Positions 33,775 to 42,750 of a DNA stretch of 64,000 bases are shown here, in pieces. Origin of the DNA: Bog-532 sp963833835. Its GTDB lineage: Bacteria > Actinomycetota > Actinomycetes > Streptosporangiales > Streptosporangiaceae. Positions within the stretch are counted from its first letter, which is position 1. Each line of letters begins with the position of its first letter. The stretch covers positions 1 through 64,000 of the forward strand of contig CAWHZI010000012.1 of the NCBI GenBank assembly GCA_963833835.1, given 5' to 3'. The notes beneath the pieces are model-generated. The model was not told the DNA's origin, searched no databases, and saw only the letters and a list, made by a program, of their open reading frames with translations. The position numbers and the translations under genes were made by a program.

Positions 33775-35238
33775 ATGAGCGTGACCAAGGGCCGCCCGGG
33801 CGTCGTCCAGGCCGGCCAGGCATCGGGACCCGAGGCGCCGGCGTCCCTGCCGCCGGAGGCCCGGCGGGCACTGACCGCGCTGATCATCGGCGGCGTGGCC
33901 GCCGTGCTGGACACCACGATCGTCGCCATCGCACTGAACAGCCTGGTCCACGCGCTGCACTCCTCGGTGGCCGAGATCCAGTGGGTCAGCACCGGCTACC
34001 TGCTCGCCCTCGGGGTGGTGATCCCGGTGGTCGGCTGGGGCCAGGCCCGGTTCGGCGGCAAGCGGCTCTGGATGGCCGCCCTGACCCTGTTCGTGGTCAG
34101 CTCGGCCCTGTGCGCCACAGCCTGGAACGCGGAGAGCCTGATCGCCTTCCGGGTGCTCCAGGGCGTGGGCGCCGGCATGATCTTCCCGCTCATGCAGACC
34201 CTGGCCATGCAGATCGCGCGTGCGGCCCAGGGGGGTGGCAATTCTTCCGGCCGGGTGGTGGCCACGGTCAGCCTGCCCATCGCGGCCGGCCCGATCCTCG
34301 GCCCGGTGCTGGGCGGCGTGATCTTGAACTGGCTCGACTGGCGCTGGCTGTTCCTGGTCAACGTGCCGGTCTGCGCGGTTGGCCTCTACCTGGCCTGGCG
34401 GTTCCTCCCGGCCGACAGGCCCGCCTCGCCCGGTACCCGCTCCCGGCTGGACCTGCCCGGCCTGCTGCTGATCGCGCCCGGCCTGGCCGGGATCCTGTTC
34501 GGCCTGTCGAACGTGGGCAAGAGCGGCGGTCTCGGCCGCGTCGACGTGCAGGTCCCGCTGATCGCCGGGCTGGTGCTGCTGATCGCGTTCGTGGCCTGGA
34601 CCCTGCGCCGGGCCGGCTCGGCCCTGATCGACGTCCGGCTGCTGCGGATCCGCTCGGTCGGCGCCTCCTCGGCCGTGCTGTTCCTGGCCGGCGCCTGCAC
34701 GTACGCCGCCATGTTCCTGCTCCCGCTGTACTGGCAGGAACTGCACGGGTTCGATGTGCTGGACGCTGCGCTGCTGCTGATCCCGCAGGGCGTGGGATCG
34801 CTGCTGACCCGGACGATGGCGGGCCGGCTGACCGACCGGATCGGCGGGCGGGCCGTGGCCGTCGCCGGGTTCGTGCTGATCGCGCTGGCCACCGTGCCGT
34901 TCGCCGTCGCCGGCCCGGGCACGAACCAGTGGTGGCTCGGGGCCGTCCTGCTGGTCCGCGGCCTCGGCCTGGGCGCCGTGCTGATCCCGGTCATGACCGT
35001 CGCGTTCGTCGACCTCGATCCCGGCGACATGCCGCACGCCTCGATGCTGACCCGGATCAGTCAGCAGGTCGGCGGCTCGTTCGGGGTCGCGGTCGGCGCC
35101 GTCGTCCTGCAGTCGGTGCTGGCCAGCGGCCACTCGGCGGCCCAGGCCTTCGGCCAGGCGTTCTGGTGGACGATCGGCTTCACCGTGGTCGCCGCGCTTG
35201 CGTCGTTGCTCCTGCCCGGCCGCCGCCCAGCGCAGTAG
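33775..35238 (+). CDS. MFS multidrug exporter, DHA2 (EmrB/QacA) family
   Basis: About 487 residues with 14 predicted membrane helices. Motif D1/C-like sequence LDTTIVAIAL is in helix 1, WVSTGYLL in helix 2, and a motif A-like loop GQARFGGKRLW follows. Helix 5 has PLMQTLAMQIAR and GPILGPVLGG (motif C, antiporter signature). ATG 33775 follows GCGAGGAGAG. Proton-driven drug or metabolite efflux from the cytoplasm is expected, under the divergent TetR protein. Confidence 0.93.
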   Translation: MSVTKGRPGVVQAGQASGPEAPASLPPEARRALTALIIGGVAAVLDTTIVAIALNSLVHALHSSVAEIQWVSTGYLLALGVVIPVVGWGQARFGGKRLWMAALTLFVVSSALCATAWNAESLIAFRVLQGVGAGMIFPLMQTLAMQIARAAQGGGNSSGRVVATVSLPIAAGPILGPVLGGVILNWLDWRWLFLVNVPVCAVGLYLAWRFLPADRPASPGTRSRLDLPGLLLIAPGLAGILFGLSNVGKSGGLGRVDVQVPLIAGLVLLIAFVAWTLRRAGSALIDVRLLRIRSVGASSAVLFLAGACTYAAMFLLPLYWQELHGFDVLDAALLLIPQGVGSLLTRTMAGRLTDRIGGRAVAVAGFVLIALATVPFAVAGPGTNQWWLGAVLLVRGLGLGAVLIPVMTVAFVDLDPGDMPHASMLTRISQQVGGSFGVAVGAVVLQSVLASGHSAAQAFGQAFWWTIGFTVVAALASLLLPGRRPAQ

Positions 35239-35256
35239 CCCCCGAGCCCGGGCCGC

Positions 35257-37014
35257 TTACAGCGTCCCGGCCGCGACGGGCAGCAGCAGGCGGGACGTCG
35301 AGGCGATCCGGTTGAGGCTGCTGGTGCCGACGCTGGCGTGACGGAAGCTCATCTCGGCCGGGAACTTCGGGTCCTGATCGTCGCTGGTCAGGACCAGCCG
35401 CAGGCGGTGGTCGGCCTCGAACCGGTAGCCGGTGCCGATGATGGGGATCCGGTAGCTGACCGGCTGGTTGATCGGCACCGCCTCGGCCGAGGTACACGGC
35501 AGGGACGGCGCCCCTGGTTCGCTTGCGGTCTTGTCGACGGCGCGCAGGCTGGCCCGTAGGAACCCGGCGGTGACATCGGTGGTGGTGTCGTCGGCCGCGA
35601 CGTCCTGGAGGGTGATGATCCACGCGGTGTCGGCCGCGCTGGCCGTGGCGTCGAGGCGGAGCTCGATGGTGCCCAGCACGTCGAGGTCGCCGGTCAACGG
35701 CTCGGTCTCCCAGGTCAACGTGGACGGCGGGTCGGCCGCACTGGCCTGAGCGCGGTTGAGCCCCGCACCGAGGCTCATGAAGGCGCGCTCCCCAGCTGCT
35801 CCCTCGCCCGCACCGAGCGTGCCGTCGCGGCCCAGAGCCAGCTCGCGGTGGACGACGCCGGGCACGGGCCAGGCCGCCGCGGTCTGCCATCCGTCAGCCT
35901 CACCCTTACGGAGCTGGTAGCGGAACGACGGGCCGTCGAGGATGCCGGTGTCGCGTCCTTTGAGCCAATGGTCGTACCAGGCCAGGGTCTCGACATGCAG
36001 GGTCTCCCAGGGCCAGCTGATGCCCAGATCGCCCAGCATCGCGACCTGGACGTGGGCGCTGTTCGGCAGGGCGTTGATGGCCGCGAGGCTGCCCGGCAGG
36101 TGCAGCGGGCTGTTGGCCCAATCGCAGCCGGTGTAGACGGGTACCTGCACCCGGTCGAGCAGCGGCACCAGGTTGCGCTCGTCCCACCATTCGTCGCGGA
36201 CGGGGTGCTCGACGGCGACGGCCCGCCACAGGTCGTCCCATGGGTGCGGGTCGTGGTGCAGCTTGAGCAGGACACGCAGGCCGGCCATGGCGGCTTCCCC
36301 GTTGGCAGTCGCGAACTTGTCGTGGACGCGGGGCGTGCGGAGCAGGTCGCCGATGCCGTCGAGGAGGCGGCTGCGCCAGAGCTTGTTGGTGTGACCGGAG
36401 GTCATGCCGATCATGGCCAGGAACGTGGTGACGAACGACGAGCTGAACAGGCCGTTGTGCATGGCCGACTCGTACAGGTCGATGGTGGTCTCGAGCGGGA
36501 AGATTGCCTTCAGGTGCGGCGGCTGCTCCACGGCCGCTTCCAGCTGGGTGATCGCGAAGTAGCTGATGCCGAGCATGCCGACGTTCCCGTCCGACCAGGG
36601 CTGGACCGCGGCCCACTCCACCAGGTCGTACATGTCGCGCCGTTCCTGAGCGTCCATGAAGCCGAAGGTGCCCCCCGACCCGCTGGTGCCGCGCAGGTTG
36701 GCGATGACGTGAACGTAGCCGCGGGGGACGAAGAAGTCGCTGGCCCCAGCCTCGATGAACCCGAGCGGTGCGCCCAGGTTCTGGATCTGGCGCGGGTAGG
36801 GCGACGCCGCGATCAGCACGGGAAACTTCCCCGGCGCGTCGGGCCGGTAGACGTCGGCCAGCAGGTTGATGCCGTCCCGCATCGGGACCGCGACGTCATC
36901 GTCCTGGGTCGTCGCGTGGTCCGGGGTGGACAGTTCCCGGTAGTCGCGCCCGGTGGTCTGGGTGCCATTGAGCTGACGCTGGCCGGGCTCGGTCCCGGAA
37001 ACCTTGCTTGCCAT
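35257..37014 (-). CDS. CocE/NonD-family hydrolase (X-Pro dipeptidyl-peptidase S15 type)
   Basis: About 585 residues. The alpha/beta-hydrolase domain has the nucleophile elbow GMLGISYFA, and the VPRGYVHVIANLRGTSGSGG segment near residue 105 is typical of the family. A cap domain follows, then a C-terminal jelly-roll (TWETEPLTGDLDVLGTIEL to the end). Start ATG 37014 is chosen over ATG 37128, which runs through the divergent regulator's promoter. Known relatives hydrolyse cocaine esters, glutaryl-cephalosporins or alpha-amino acid esters; the substrate here is unknown. Confidence 0.9.
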   Translation of the reverse strand: MASKVSGTEPGQRQLNGTQTTGRDYRELSTPDHATTQDDDVAVPMRDGINLLADVYRPDAPGKFPVLIAASPYPRQIQNLGAPLGFIEAGASDFFVPRGYVHVIANLRGTSGSGGTFGFMDAQERRDMYDLVEWAAVQPWSDGNVGMLGISYFAITQLEAAVEQPPHLKAIFPLETTIDLYESAMHNGLFSSSFVTTFLAMIGMTSGHTNKLWRSRLLDGIGDLLRTPRVHDKFATANGEAAMAGLRVLLKLHHDPHPWDDLWRAVAVEHPVRDEWWDERNLVPLLDRVQVPVYTGCDWANSPLHLPGSLAAINALPNSAHVQVAMLGDLGISWPWETLHVETLAWYDHWLKGRDTGILDGPSFRYQLRKGEADGWQTAAAWPVPGVVHRELALGRDGTLGAGEGAAGERAFMSLGAGLNRAQASAADPPSTLTWETEPLTGDLDVLGTIELRLDATASAADTAWIITLQDVAADDTTTDVTAGFLRASLRAVDKTASEPGAPSLPCTSAEAVPINQPVSYRIPIIGTGYRFEADHRLRLVLTSDDQDPKFPAEMSFRHASVGTSSLNRIASTSRLLLPVAAGTL

Positions 37015-37029
37015 AGATTCACGGTATGA

Positions 37030-37043
37030 TGAAACTAGTTTCA
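37030..37043. promoter_or_regulatory. palindromic operator between hydrolase and TetR genes
   Basis: Perfect 14-bp palindrome TGAAACTAGTTTCA, 16 bp from the hydrolase start and 22 bp from the TetR GTG. Probable site of the divergent TetR protein. Confidence 0.65.
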
Positions 37044-37064
37044 ACGCAACGGGAGACTTTACGG

Positions 37065-37718
37065 GTGACCGGCCAAGCAGCCGAGAAGAAGGGCGCCAGG
37101 GCGACCAGTACCGGCGCGCCCGGGCCACGGGACGAGCGGGGCGTACTCGCCGCGCGGATCCTGGCCCAGGCCCGCGCGGCGTTCGCGGAGCACGGGTACG
37201 CCGGCACCACCGTCCGCGGTGTCGCCCGGGCCGCCGATGTGGATCCGGCCCTGGTGTACCACTACTACGGCTCCAAGGAGAACCTGCTCGATGCGGCGAC
37301 CACGCTGCCGCAGACCTTCCTGGACCAGATCGTCACCGCCTGGCAGACCCCGTCGGCTGAGCTCGGCCAGCAACTGGTCCGTCAGATGCTGGCGAACTGG
37401 CAGAACCCCGAGCACGAGCCGGTACTGCGAGCCGTTCTGCAGATCGCCGGCCACGAGCCCACCATCCGCGAGAAGCTGCGCCACATCATCGAACGATCCA
37501 TGATGGGGCCGTCGGCCCAAGCCCTGCCCGAAAACGAACGGCTGCTCCGCAGCAGCCTCATCGCCGGGCAGCTCATGGGCCTGGCCTTCATGCGCTTCAT
37601 CTGGAAGATCGAGCCGCTGTCCGCCATGGCCGACGACGACATCGTCGCCGCGATAGCACCCGCCATTCAGCGCTACCTCGACGGCGACGTCTGCCCCGCC
37701 ACCAGCCCGCCCGGATGA
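37065..37718 (+). CDS. TetR-family transcriptional regulator
   Basis: About 217 residues. The HTH (about 33-75 in this numbering) reads ILAQARAAFAEHGYAGTTVRGVARAADVDPALVYHYYGSKENLL, a near-canonical TetR pattern. I use GTG 37065 (GGGAG nine bases upstream) rather than ATG 37026, because the latter would place the operator palindrome inside the coding region. It faces the CocE-type hydrolase gene, likely its target. Confidence 0.9.
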   Translation: MTGQAAEKKGARATSTGAPGPRDERGVLAARILAQARAAFAEHGYAGTTVRGVARAADVDPALVYHYYGSKENLLDAATTLPQTFLDQIVTAWQTPSAELGQQLVRQMLANWQNPEHEPVLRAVLQIAGHEPTIREKLRHIIERSMMGPSAQALPENERLLRSSLIAGQLMGLAFMRFIWKIEPLSAMADDDIVAAIAPAIQRYLDGDVCPATSPPG

Positions 37719-37724
37719 GGCCAG

Positions 37725-38090
37725 CTAACGGACCTGGCGTACCCGTCCGGCAGTTCCCCAGGCCTGATCGGCGGTGAGGACGTCGGCATCCAGCCGTTCG
37801 CCCAGGGCCAGGCACAGTCGATCGGCCAGGGACAGTCCCTCACCCGGCGTCCATCGGTGCGCGGCCCATTCTGCGTCGTCGACGATTACCGCCTCGACCT
37901 GTATGCCGTAGCTAGCCAGTAGAGCCCGGGACAAGTCCCAGTCCCGGCCGTGCGCGCGTATCTTCTGTGCGACCTCGGACCAGTTGGCGGCCCCGCAGGC
38001 CCCCCCATTTTTGAGGGCCCGCTCGACCTCGATTGCTCCACGCTCACCTTGCAGGAAGGTCAGCAGAGCTGACGCATCGAAGACGTTCAT
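37725..38090 (-). CDS. PIN-domain toxin, VapC type
   Basis: A 121-residue PIN-domain ribonuclease with the four acidic catalytic positions at D5 (NVFDAS), E39 (NWSEVAQK), D90 (LSLADR) and D108 (LTADQA). VapC toxins cleave specific RNAs, often tRNA(fMet) or the sarcin-ricin loop. The start overlaps the antitoxin stop by ATGA, the usual antitoxin-first, coupled order. Six bases separate its stop from the convergent TetR gene. Confidence 0.9.
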   Translation of the reverse strand: MNVFDASALLTFLQGERGAIEVERALKNGGACGAANWSEVAQKIRAHGRDWDLSRALLASYGIQVEAVIVDDAEWAAHRWTPGEGLSLADRLCLALGERLDADVLTADQAWGTAGRVRQVR

Positions 38091-38329
38091 GCCGCGTCTT
38101 CGGCGGCCTCAGCGCGACGTTCGGCAAGTAGCTCGCCGACCAGGTCCAAGCCGGCCAGGTCCGCCCGCACAAGTTCCTGAAGCTGTGAGCGGGTGAGCAG
38201 GACGAGTCCCTGCGGGGTTTCCATAAGCACCAGCGGAGTGCCTTCGGCCAGTCCCGCCCGTTCCCTCAGGCCCGCTGGGATCACCAGTCGTCCCCGGTCG
38301 CCCATCGTTACCTGATACGTCCCACTCAT
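38087..38329 (-). CDS. AbrB-type antitoxin, VapB family
   Basis: An 80-residue protein. The N-terminal swapped-hairpin AbrB fold has VTMGDRGRLVIPAGLRERAGLAEG, and the C-terminus is a charged helix for toxin binding. There is no Shine-Dalgarno sequence before the ATG; TACGCT lies 7-12 bases upstream and could be the -10 of a leaderless transcript. VapB normally autorepresses its operon through a palindrome at the promoter, but I see no perfect one. Confidence 0.88.
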   Translation of the reverse strand: MSGTYQVTMGDRGRLVIPAGLRERAGLAEGTPLVLMETPQGLVLLTRSQLQELVRADLAGLDLVGELLAERRAEAAEDAA

Positions 38330-38389
38330 ATTGTTAGCGTACCACTAGGCATATCGCTGTGGGACGTGAGCGGTTTCGGTTGCCGGGTC

Positions 38390-39157
38390 CTACTGCGGGT
38401 CGCGGAGGGCCTGCATCGCGTCCTCGAACTCCCGCAGCCGCGCCTGCAGCCGCCCGGCCGCGGCTTGGTCGCCCGCCTGGGACGCCGACCGCACCGCGTC
38501 CAGGCCGCTGATGGCGTCGTCCACCCTGGCCCGCTCGTACTCGCCGGGGGCGCCTGCGCGCAGTGACTGGAGGATCCGGGTCAGGTCTTCGGCGCGGGCT
38601 TGCACGTCGGCCCAGCGGGCCCCGGCGCTCGGGTCCCGGTACTGGTTCGCCTGGGTCGCCGCCTGGACCGCCTGGAACAGGCTCGATCCGCGGGCATAGG
38701 CGTCAGCCGCCCTCGTCTGCCAGGCCCGGCGCCTTGCCGTCCGGCCTCGCGCCACCGAGCTGATCACGGCGATCACCACGATCGCGGCGATCACGGCGAG
38801 CGCGATCCACAGGTAGACCAGGTTGAACGACCCGGATCCGGACGTCGGGGAGCCGCTGACCGACGGGGACGGTGACGTGGACGAGGGTGACGGCGCGACC
38901 GACGAGGGGCGCGCCGGGGGAGTGGGAGCGCTGGTCGTCGGCGGGGCGGTGGTCGGCGGGGCCGTGGTCGGCGTCGGGTTGGCCGGCGCCTGGCTGGGCG
39001 AGGCCGCCGGGGCCACACCGGTAATCCCGGTGGCCGGGCCCGCGCCTTCGGTCACGCTGGCCTGGGCGAAGCCGCCGGCCAGGGTGAGCCCGCTGGCTCC
39101 CACCATCATCACCATGGCGGCCAGCGGAAGCAGCCTCCGCATCAACCTCGTTGTCAT
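38390..39157 (-). CDS. membrane-anchored secreted protein with Pro/Thr/Ser-rich linker
   Basis: A 255-residue protein of no recognised family. It has an N-terminal signal or anchor (about 8-33), a Pro/Thr/Ser/Ala-rich linker (about 50-108), one hydrophobic helix (YLWIALAVIAAIVVIAVISS, about 114-133), then a basic stop (RGRTARRR) and a helical, charged C-terminal part with likely coiled-coil character. If the signal is cleaved, the linker is outside and the helical region is cytoplasmic. It borders the ABC/two-component cluster and may be a sensor accessory, which is only a suggestion. Confidence 0.7.
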   Translation of the reverse strand: MTTRLMRRLLPLAAMVMMVGASGLTLAGGFAQASVTEGAGPATGITGVAPAASPSQAPANPTPTTAPPTTAPPTTSAPTPPARPSSVAPSPSSTSPSPSVSGSPTSGSGSFNLVYLWIALAVIAAIVVIAVISSVARGRTARRRAWQTRAADAYARGSSLFQAVQAATQANQYRDPSAGARWADVQARAEDLTRILQSLRAGAPGEYERARVDDAISGLDAVRSASQAGDQAAAGRLQARLREFEDAMQALRDPQ

Positions 39158-39422
39158 TGGTCCCCCTTGTTCACCCGGTCAGGTTCTGCCCTCACGGCCG
39201 CGAGGTCAAGCGGCACCGCCGCGCCGGCCGGCACTTCCCGTTGCCGCGTGGCCTGGTACCGCCCCGGCATCTGCCCGATCGCCTGGCTGAACGCGTCGAC
39301 TCGCGGCCGGCCGCACCGCCGAGGGGTGCTACCACGACCGGGCCGTGGTGGCTGGCCACCTTGCCCGCGCCACCCGATCGGGCGGACGCTGATCACCACG
39401 AAGCCGAACGGGGAGGATGACC
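39158..39422. promoter_or_regulatory. promoter region of permease 1 with shared cluster motif
   Basis: This 265-bp gap separates two divergent genes. It contains GGTGCTACCACGACC at 39325-39339, also found with small changes at 44142 and 46184. The rest shows no convincing gene. Confidence 0.45.
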
Positions 39423-41894
39423 GTGGGTGCCGTTGGCCTGCTGCTGCGTGCCCAGCTACGGCAGCACGGGAAGTCGTGGCTGGCCCTGGCCGCGCTGGCT
39501 GCCCTGGCCGGCGGCCTGGTCATGGCGGCTGCGGCCACCGCGCGGGCCACCGCCGCCGCCTTCCCTGGGTTCGTCAGCCGGTACGGCTACGACGACATCG
39601 TCTACACCCCCAAGCTGCTGCCGCAGCTGGCTCAGATGCCGCAGGTCACCCGGGCCGTCCCGACCCGGGCGCCGTTCGTCGCCGCGGTCGGCTGCGCCTC
39701 GTGTGGCGCGATCAACGCCAGCCAGTCGTTCGACGCGTTCGAGCTCACGCCGCGGGATCTGGCCCGGACGGTCAAGCTGGTCTCCGGCCGGATGCCGGAT
39801 CAGTCCGACCCCGGCCAGACGCTGGCTTCGACCACGTTCGCGGACGACAGCGGGGTCCGGATCGGCTCGGTGATCCAGATCTACACGCCCACCCCGGCCC
39901 AGATCAGCCGGATCGGGTCGGACAGCACGGCCGCGCCGCCTACCCCGGCTCAGCTGGCTCAGGTGCCGCACCGCAGCGTGCGTGTGACCGGTCTGGTCGT
40001 CACTGAGAACGAGTTCCCAGCCGGGGCCGGGGGCCGCTACGACCTGTTCCCGACCCAGGCCTGGGCCGCGGCCGTCAACCCGCACACCCAGGTGCTGACC
40101 TTCTACTACGTGAAGCTGCGGCACGGCGCCACCGACCAGGCCGCGTTCGACAGCCAGCTGCGCCCGCTCCAGACGCTGGGCGCCGACGACCTGGACAACG
40201 ACGCTGCCGCCGTGCAACGGTCCATTGCCCCGCAGGTAGTGGGCTGGTGGGTGCTGGCCGGGCTGATCGCGCTGGCCGGGCTGGCCGTCCTCGGGCAGGC
40301 TGCGGCCCGCCAGTTCAGCACCGACGCCGACGACCACGCCGCGCTGTCGGCCATGGGCGTGCGGGCCCGCCAGTTTGTGCTGCTCGGCCTGGCCCGGGCG
40401 TTCGTCATCGGGGTGGCCGCCGCCGCCGGGGCGGTGGCCCTGGCCGCGGCGCTGTCCCCGCTGACCCCGGTGGGGGTGGCCCGGCTGGCCGCCGTCGATC
40501 CCGGCGCGGTGTCGCTGGACCCGCTGGTCATCCTGATCGGCGTGCCGGGGACGGTGGCCGCCCTGTTGCTGCTGTCACTCTGGCCCGCGATCCGGCACGC
40601 GCGCCTGGGCCGGCCCGAGTCGCTGCCACCCCCAGCCGGGCTGGCCCTGTCCGTGGTCCGCGGCGTGACCGCCATCGGCGCCCCGCCCAGCATGCTGGTG
40701 GGCGTGCGGTACGCGCTCGAACGCGGCCGGGGCCGGGCCCCGGTCCCGGTGGGGACCGCGCTGCTCGGCACGGTGCTGGCCGTCACCGCGCTGTCGGCCA
40801 CCACCGTGTTCGGGGCCAGCCTGGCCCGGCTCATCAACTCACCTGCCCTGTACGGGGTCCCGTACAACGTGGCCTTCAGCAACACCGGCAGCGACCCCGG
40901 GGTTGAGGCCGTCCTCACTGGCCCGCTGGTCAGCACCCTGGAGCGGGATCCGGCCATCGACCAGATCACCGAGGCCGCGGCGGTCGAACTGAACGTCAAC
41001 GGCCATCACGTGCGGGCCGTCGCCGTCCACGCGGTCCACGGCGCGCCCCTGATCTCGTCGGTCGACGGCCGGCTGCCCCGAAGCGACCAGGACATCGTGC
41101 TGGGCGCGGCCACGCTGCGCGGGCTTGGCGCTGCGGCCGGCGACTCGGTGCGGACCACCGTGGACGATCCAGTGACTGGAGCCGCCCTTACGACCCGGTT
41201 CCGGGTCAGCGGCCGCGCCTCGTTCGCGCCCAGCTTCGGCACCGGGGGATTCGGCACCGGCGCCGCCCTGACCGTGAACGGCCTGCTCCGCGCGCAGTGC
41301 CCGCCCGGTGTGACCGGGCCCGCGGCCGCCACCTGCCGGCAGAAGGCACAGCAGGGCCTGGTCTACTCGGTGCTGGTGCACGCGGTCCCCGGGCCGTCCG
41401 GGGCCGCGGCCCTGGCCCGCTACACCCACAGCAAGTACCGCCCGCTGATGCAGGACGAGGATCAGCCCACCGAACTGGTCAACTTCGGCCAAGCGGTCAG
41501 CTTCCCGCTGCTGTTCGGGGTGGCGCTGTCGCTGTTCGGCGCGGCCACCATGGTGCACCTGCTGCTGGTCAGCGTGCGCCGCCGCCGCACCGAGACCGGC
41601 CTGCTGAAGGTCCTCGGCTTCGTCCGGCGCCAGGTCGCCGCGACGGTCGGCTGGCAAGCCATCACGGTGGTGCTGGCCGGCCTGGTGGCGGGCGTCCCGC
41701 TCGGCATCGCCGCGGGCAAGGCGGCCTGGCGCCTGTTCGCCGTTAACATCGGCGTGGTCCCGGTCTCGGTGGTGCAGGCCGTCCCGCTGATCCTGCTGGC
41801 CGCCGCCGTCCTGGTCGCCACCACCCTGCTCGCCATCCTGCCCGCCCTGCTAGCGGCCAGATCCCGCCCCGCCGACCTCCTCCGCGCCGAGTAG
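39423..41894 (+). CDS. FtsX-like ABC permease 1
   Basis: About 823 residues. After the first membrane helix comes a roughly 200-residue extracellular domain, then a block of three helices (near 275-400), a second helix and extracellular domain (about 430-680) and three C-terminal helices ending SRPADLLRAE. This is the duplicated FtsX/MacB-PCD arrangement of actinobacterial lipoprotein- or peptide-export permeases. GGGGAGG abuts an ATG at 39417, so the GTG six bases farther on is preferred. It is the only one of three such permeases here with an intact frame. The ATPase at 42031-42750 is the probable partner. Confidence 0.9.
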   Translation: MGAVGLLLRAQLRQHGKSWLALAALAALAGGLVMAAAATARATAAAFPGFVSRYGYDDIVYTPKLLPQLAQMPQVTRAVPTRAPFVAAVGCASCGAINASQSFDAFELTPRDLARTVKLVSGRMPDQSDPGQTLASTTFADDSGVRIGSVIQIYTPTPAQISRIGSDSTAAPPTPAQLAQVPHRSVRVTGLVVTENEFPAGAGGRYDLFPTQAWAAAVNPHTQVLTFYYVKLRHGATDQAAFDSQLRPLQTLGADDLDNDAAAVQRSIAPQVVGWWVLAGLIALAGLAVLGQAAARQFSTDADDHAALSAMGVRARQFVLLGLARAFVIGVAAAAGAVALAAALSPLTPVGVARLAAVDPGAVSLDPLVILIGVPGTVAALLLLSLWPAIRHARLGRPESLPPPAGLALSVVRGVTAIGAPPSMLVGVRYALERGRGRAPVPVGTALLGTVLAVTALSATTVFGASLARLINSPALYGVPYNVAFSNTGSDPGVEAVLTGPLVSTLERDPAIDQITEAAAVELNVNGHHVRAVAVHAVHGAPLISSVDGRLPRSDQDIVLGAATLRGLGAAAGDSVRTTVDDPVTGAALTTRFRVSGRASFAPSFGTGGFGTGAALTVNGLLRAQCPPGVTGPAAATCRQKAQQGLVYSVLVHAVPGPSGAAALARYTHSKYRPLMQDEDQPTELVNFGQAVSFPLLFGVALSLFGAATMVHLLLVSVRRRRTETGLLKVLGFVRRQVAATVGWQAITVVLAGLVAGVPLGIAAGKAAWRLFAVNIGVVPVSVVQAVPLILLAAAVLVATTLLAILPALLAARSRPADLLRAE

Positions 41895-41922
41895 CGAGTA
41901 GCCCAGCCGTCTCAGAACAAGC

Positions 41923-41970
41923 GCGATGGCGCCTTTCCCCGTGACAGAACACGAGCAAAGGCGCCATTGC
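41923..41970. terminator. bidirectional hairpin between permease 1 and the ATPase gene
   Basis: ATGGCGCCTTT pairs with AAAGGCGCCAT across a 20-base loop, extended to 14 bp with one G-T pair. The two flanking genes converge here. Confidence 0.7.
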
Positions 41971-41978
41971 CTACATAC

Positions 41979-42009
41979 GTCTGGGCCGCCCGATCCGGGC
42001 GGCCCAGAC
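41979..42009. terminator. second hairpin between convergent permease 1 and ATPase genes
   Basis: Perfect 13-bp stem, GTCTGGGCCGCCC with GGGCGGCCCAGAC, around GATCC. With the adjacent hairpin it gives a double bidirectional terminator. Confidence 0.75.
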
Positions 42010-42030
42010 GGTTCAGGCAGGCCGGGCGAT

Positions 42031-42750
42031 TCAGGGCAGGGCCGCGGCGGATTCCTCGCGGGCCTGGGCCTCGATGCGCCCGTCACGCATGCGGACGATG
42101 CGGCCCGCGGCCGACGCCACCTCGGGGTCGTGGGTGACCATGACGATGGTCTGGCCGCCGCGGTGCAGGCGGCGCAGCAGTTCGATGACCTCGGCCCCGC
42201 CCTGGGAGTCGAGGGCACCGGTGGGTTCGTCGGCCAGCAGCAGGGTGGGCTCGTTGGCCAGGGCCCGGGCGATGGCCAGCCGCTGCCGCTGGCCGCCGGA
42301 CAGTACCCCGGGCACGGCGGAGGCCTTGTCGCCGATGCCGAGCAGGTCGAGCAGGTCGCGGGCCCGGGTCTCGGCCATCTTGCGCTTGCGGCCGGCGATG
42401 ACCGCGGGCAGCGCCACGTTCTCCAGTACGGTCATGCCTTCCAGCAGGTTGAAGAACTGGAACACCAGCCCGATGTGGCGGCGGCGCAACCGGGCCAGGT
42501 CGTCCTCGCTCCGGCCGGTGACCTCCTCGTCGGCCACCCAGATCCGCCCCTCGTCGGCCCGGTCCAGCCCGGCCACCAGGTTCAGCAGGGTCGACTTGCC
42601 GCAGCCCGACGGGCCCATCAGCGCGACGAAGTCGTTCTGGCTCACCTCCAGGTCCACCCCGCGCAGCGCCCGGACGGGCGCGTTTTCCGACTCGAAGGTC
42701 TTGCGCACCCCCCGCACGGCCAGCGCCGACCCCACAGCAATCTCACCCAT
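42031..42750 (-). CDS. ABC exporter ATP-binding protein (LolD/MacB class)
   Basis: A 239-residue ATPase: Walker A GPSGCGKST (near residue 46), Q-loop LVFQFFNLLEGMTVLENV, signature LSGGQRQRLA, Walker B LLLADEPTGALD and switch His in VTHD. These are the standard features of ATPases that power FtsX-like permeases. The start overlaps the cyclase-regulator stop by eight bases (ATGGGTGA), so the exporter ATPase and the cyclase are made together. It probably serves all three permeases of the cluster. Confidence 0.93.
   Translation of the reverse strand: MGEIAVGSALAVRGVRKTFESENAPVRALRGVDLEVSQNDFVALMGPSGCGKSTLLNLVAGLDRADEGRIWVADEEVTGRSEDDLARLRRRHIGLVFQFFNLLEGMTVLENVALPAVIAGRKRKMAETRARDLLDLLGIGDKASAVPGVLSGGQRQRLAIARALANEPTLLLADEPTGALDSQGGAEVIELLRRLHRGGQTIVMVTHDPEVASAAGRIVRMRDGRIEAQAREESAAALP

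Noticed and set aside
39151..39420. 89-codon plus-strand frame before permease 1
   Set aside because: Arg/Pro-rich composition, overlaps the opposite gene start and has no ribosome site or family features.
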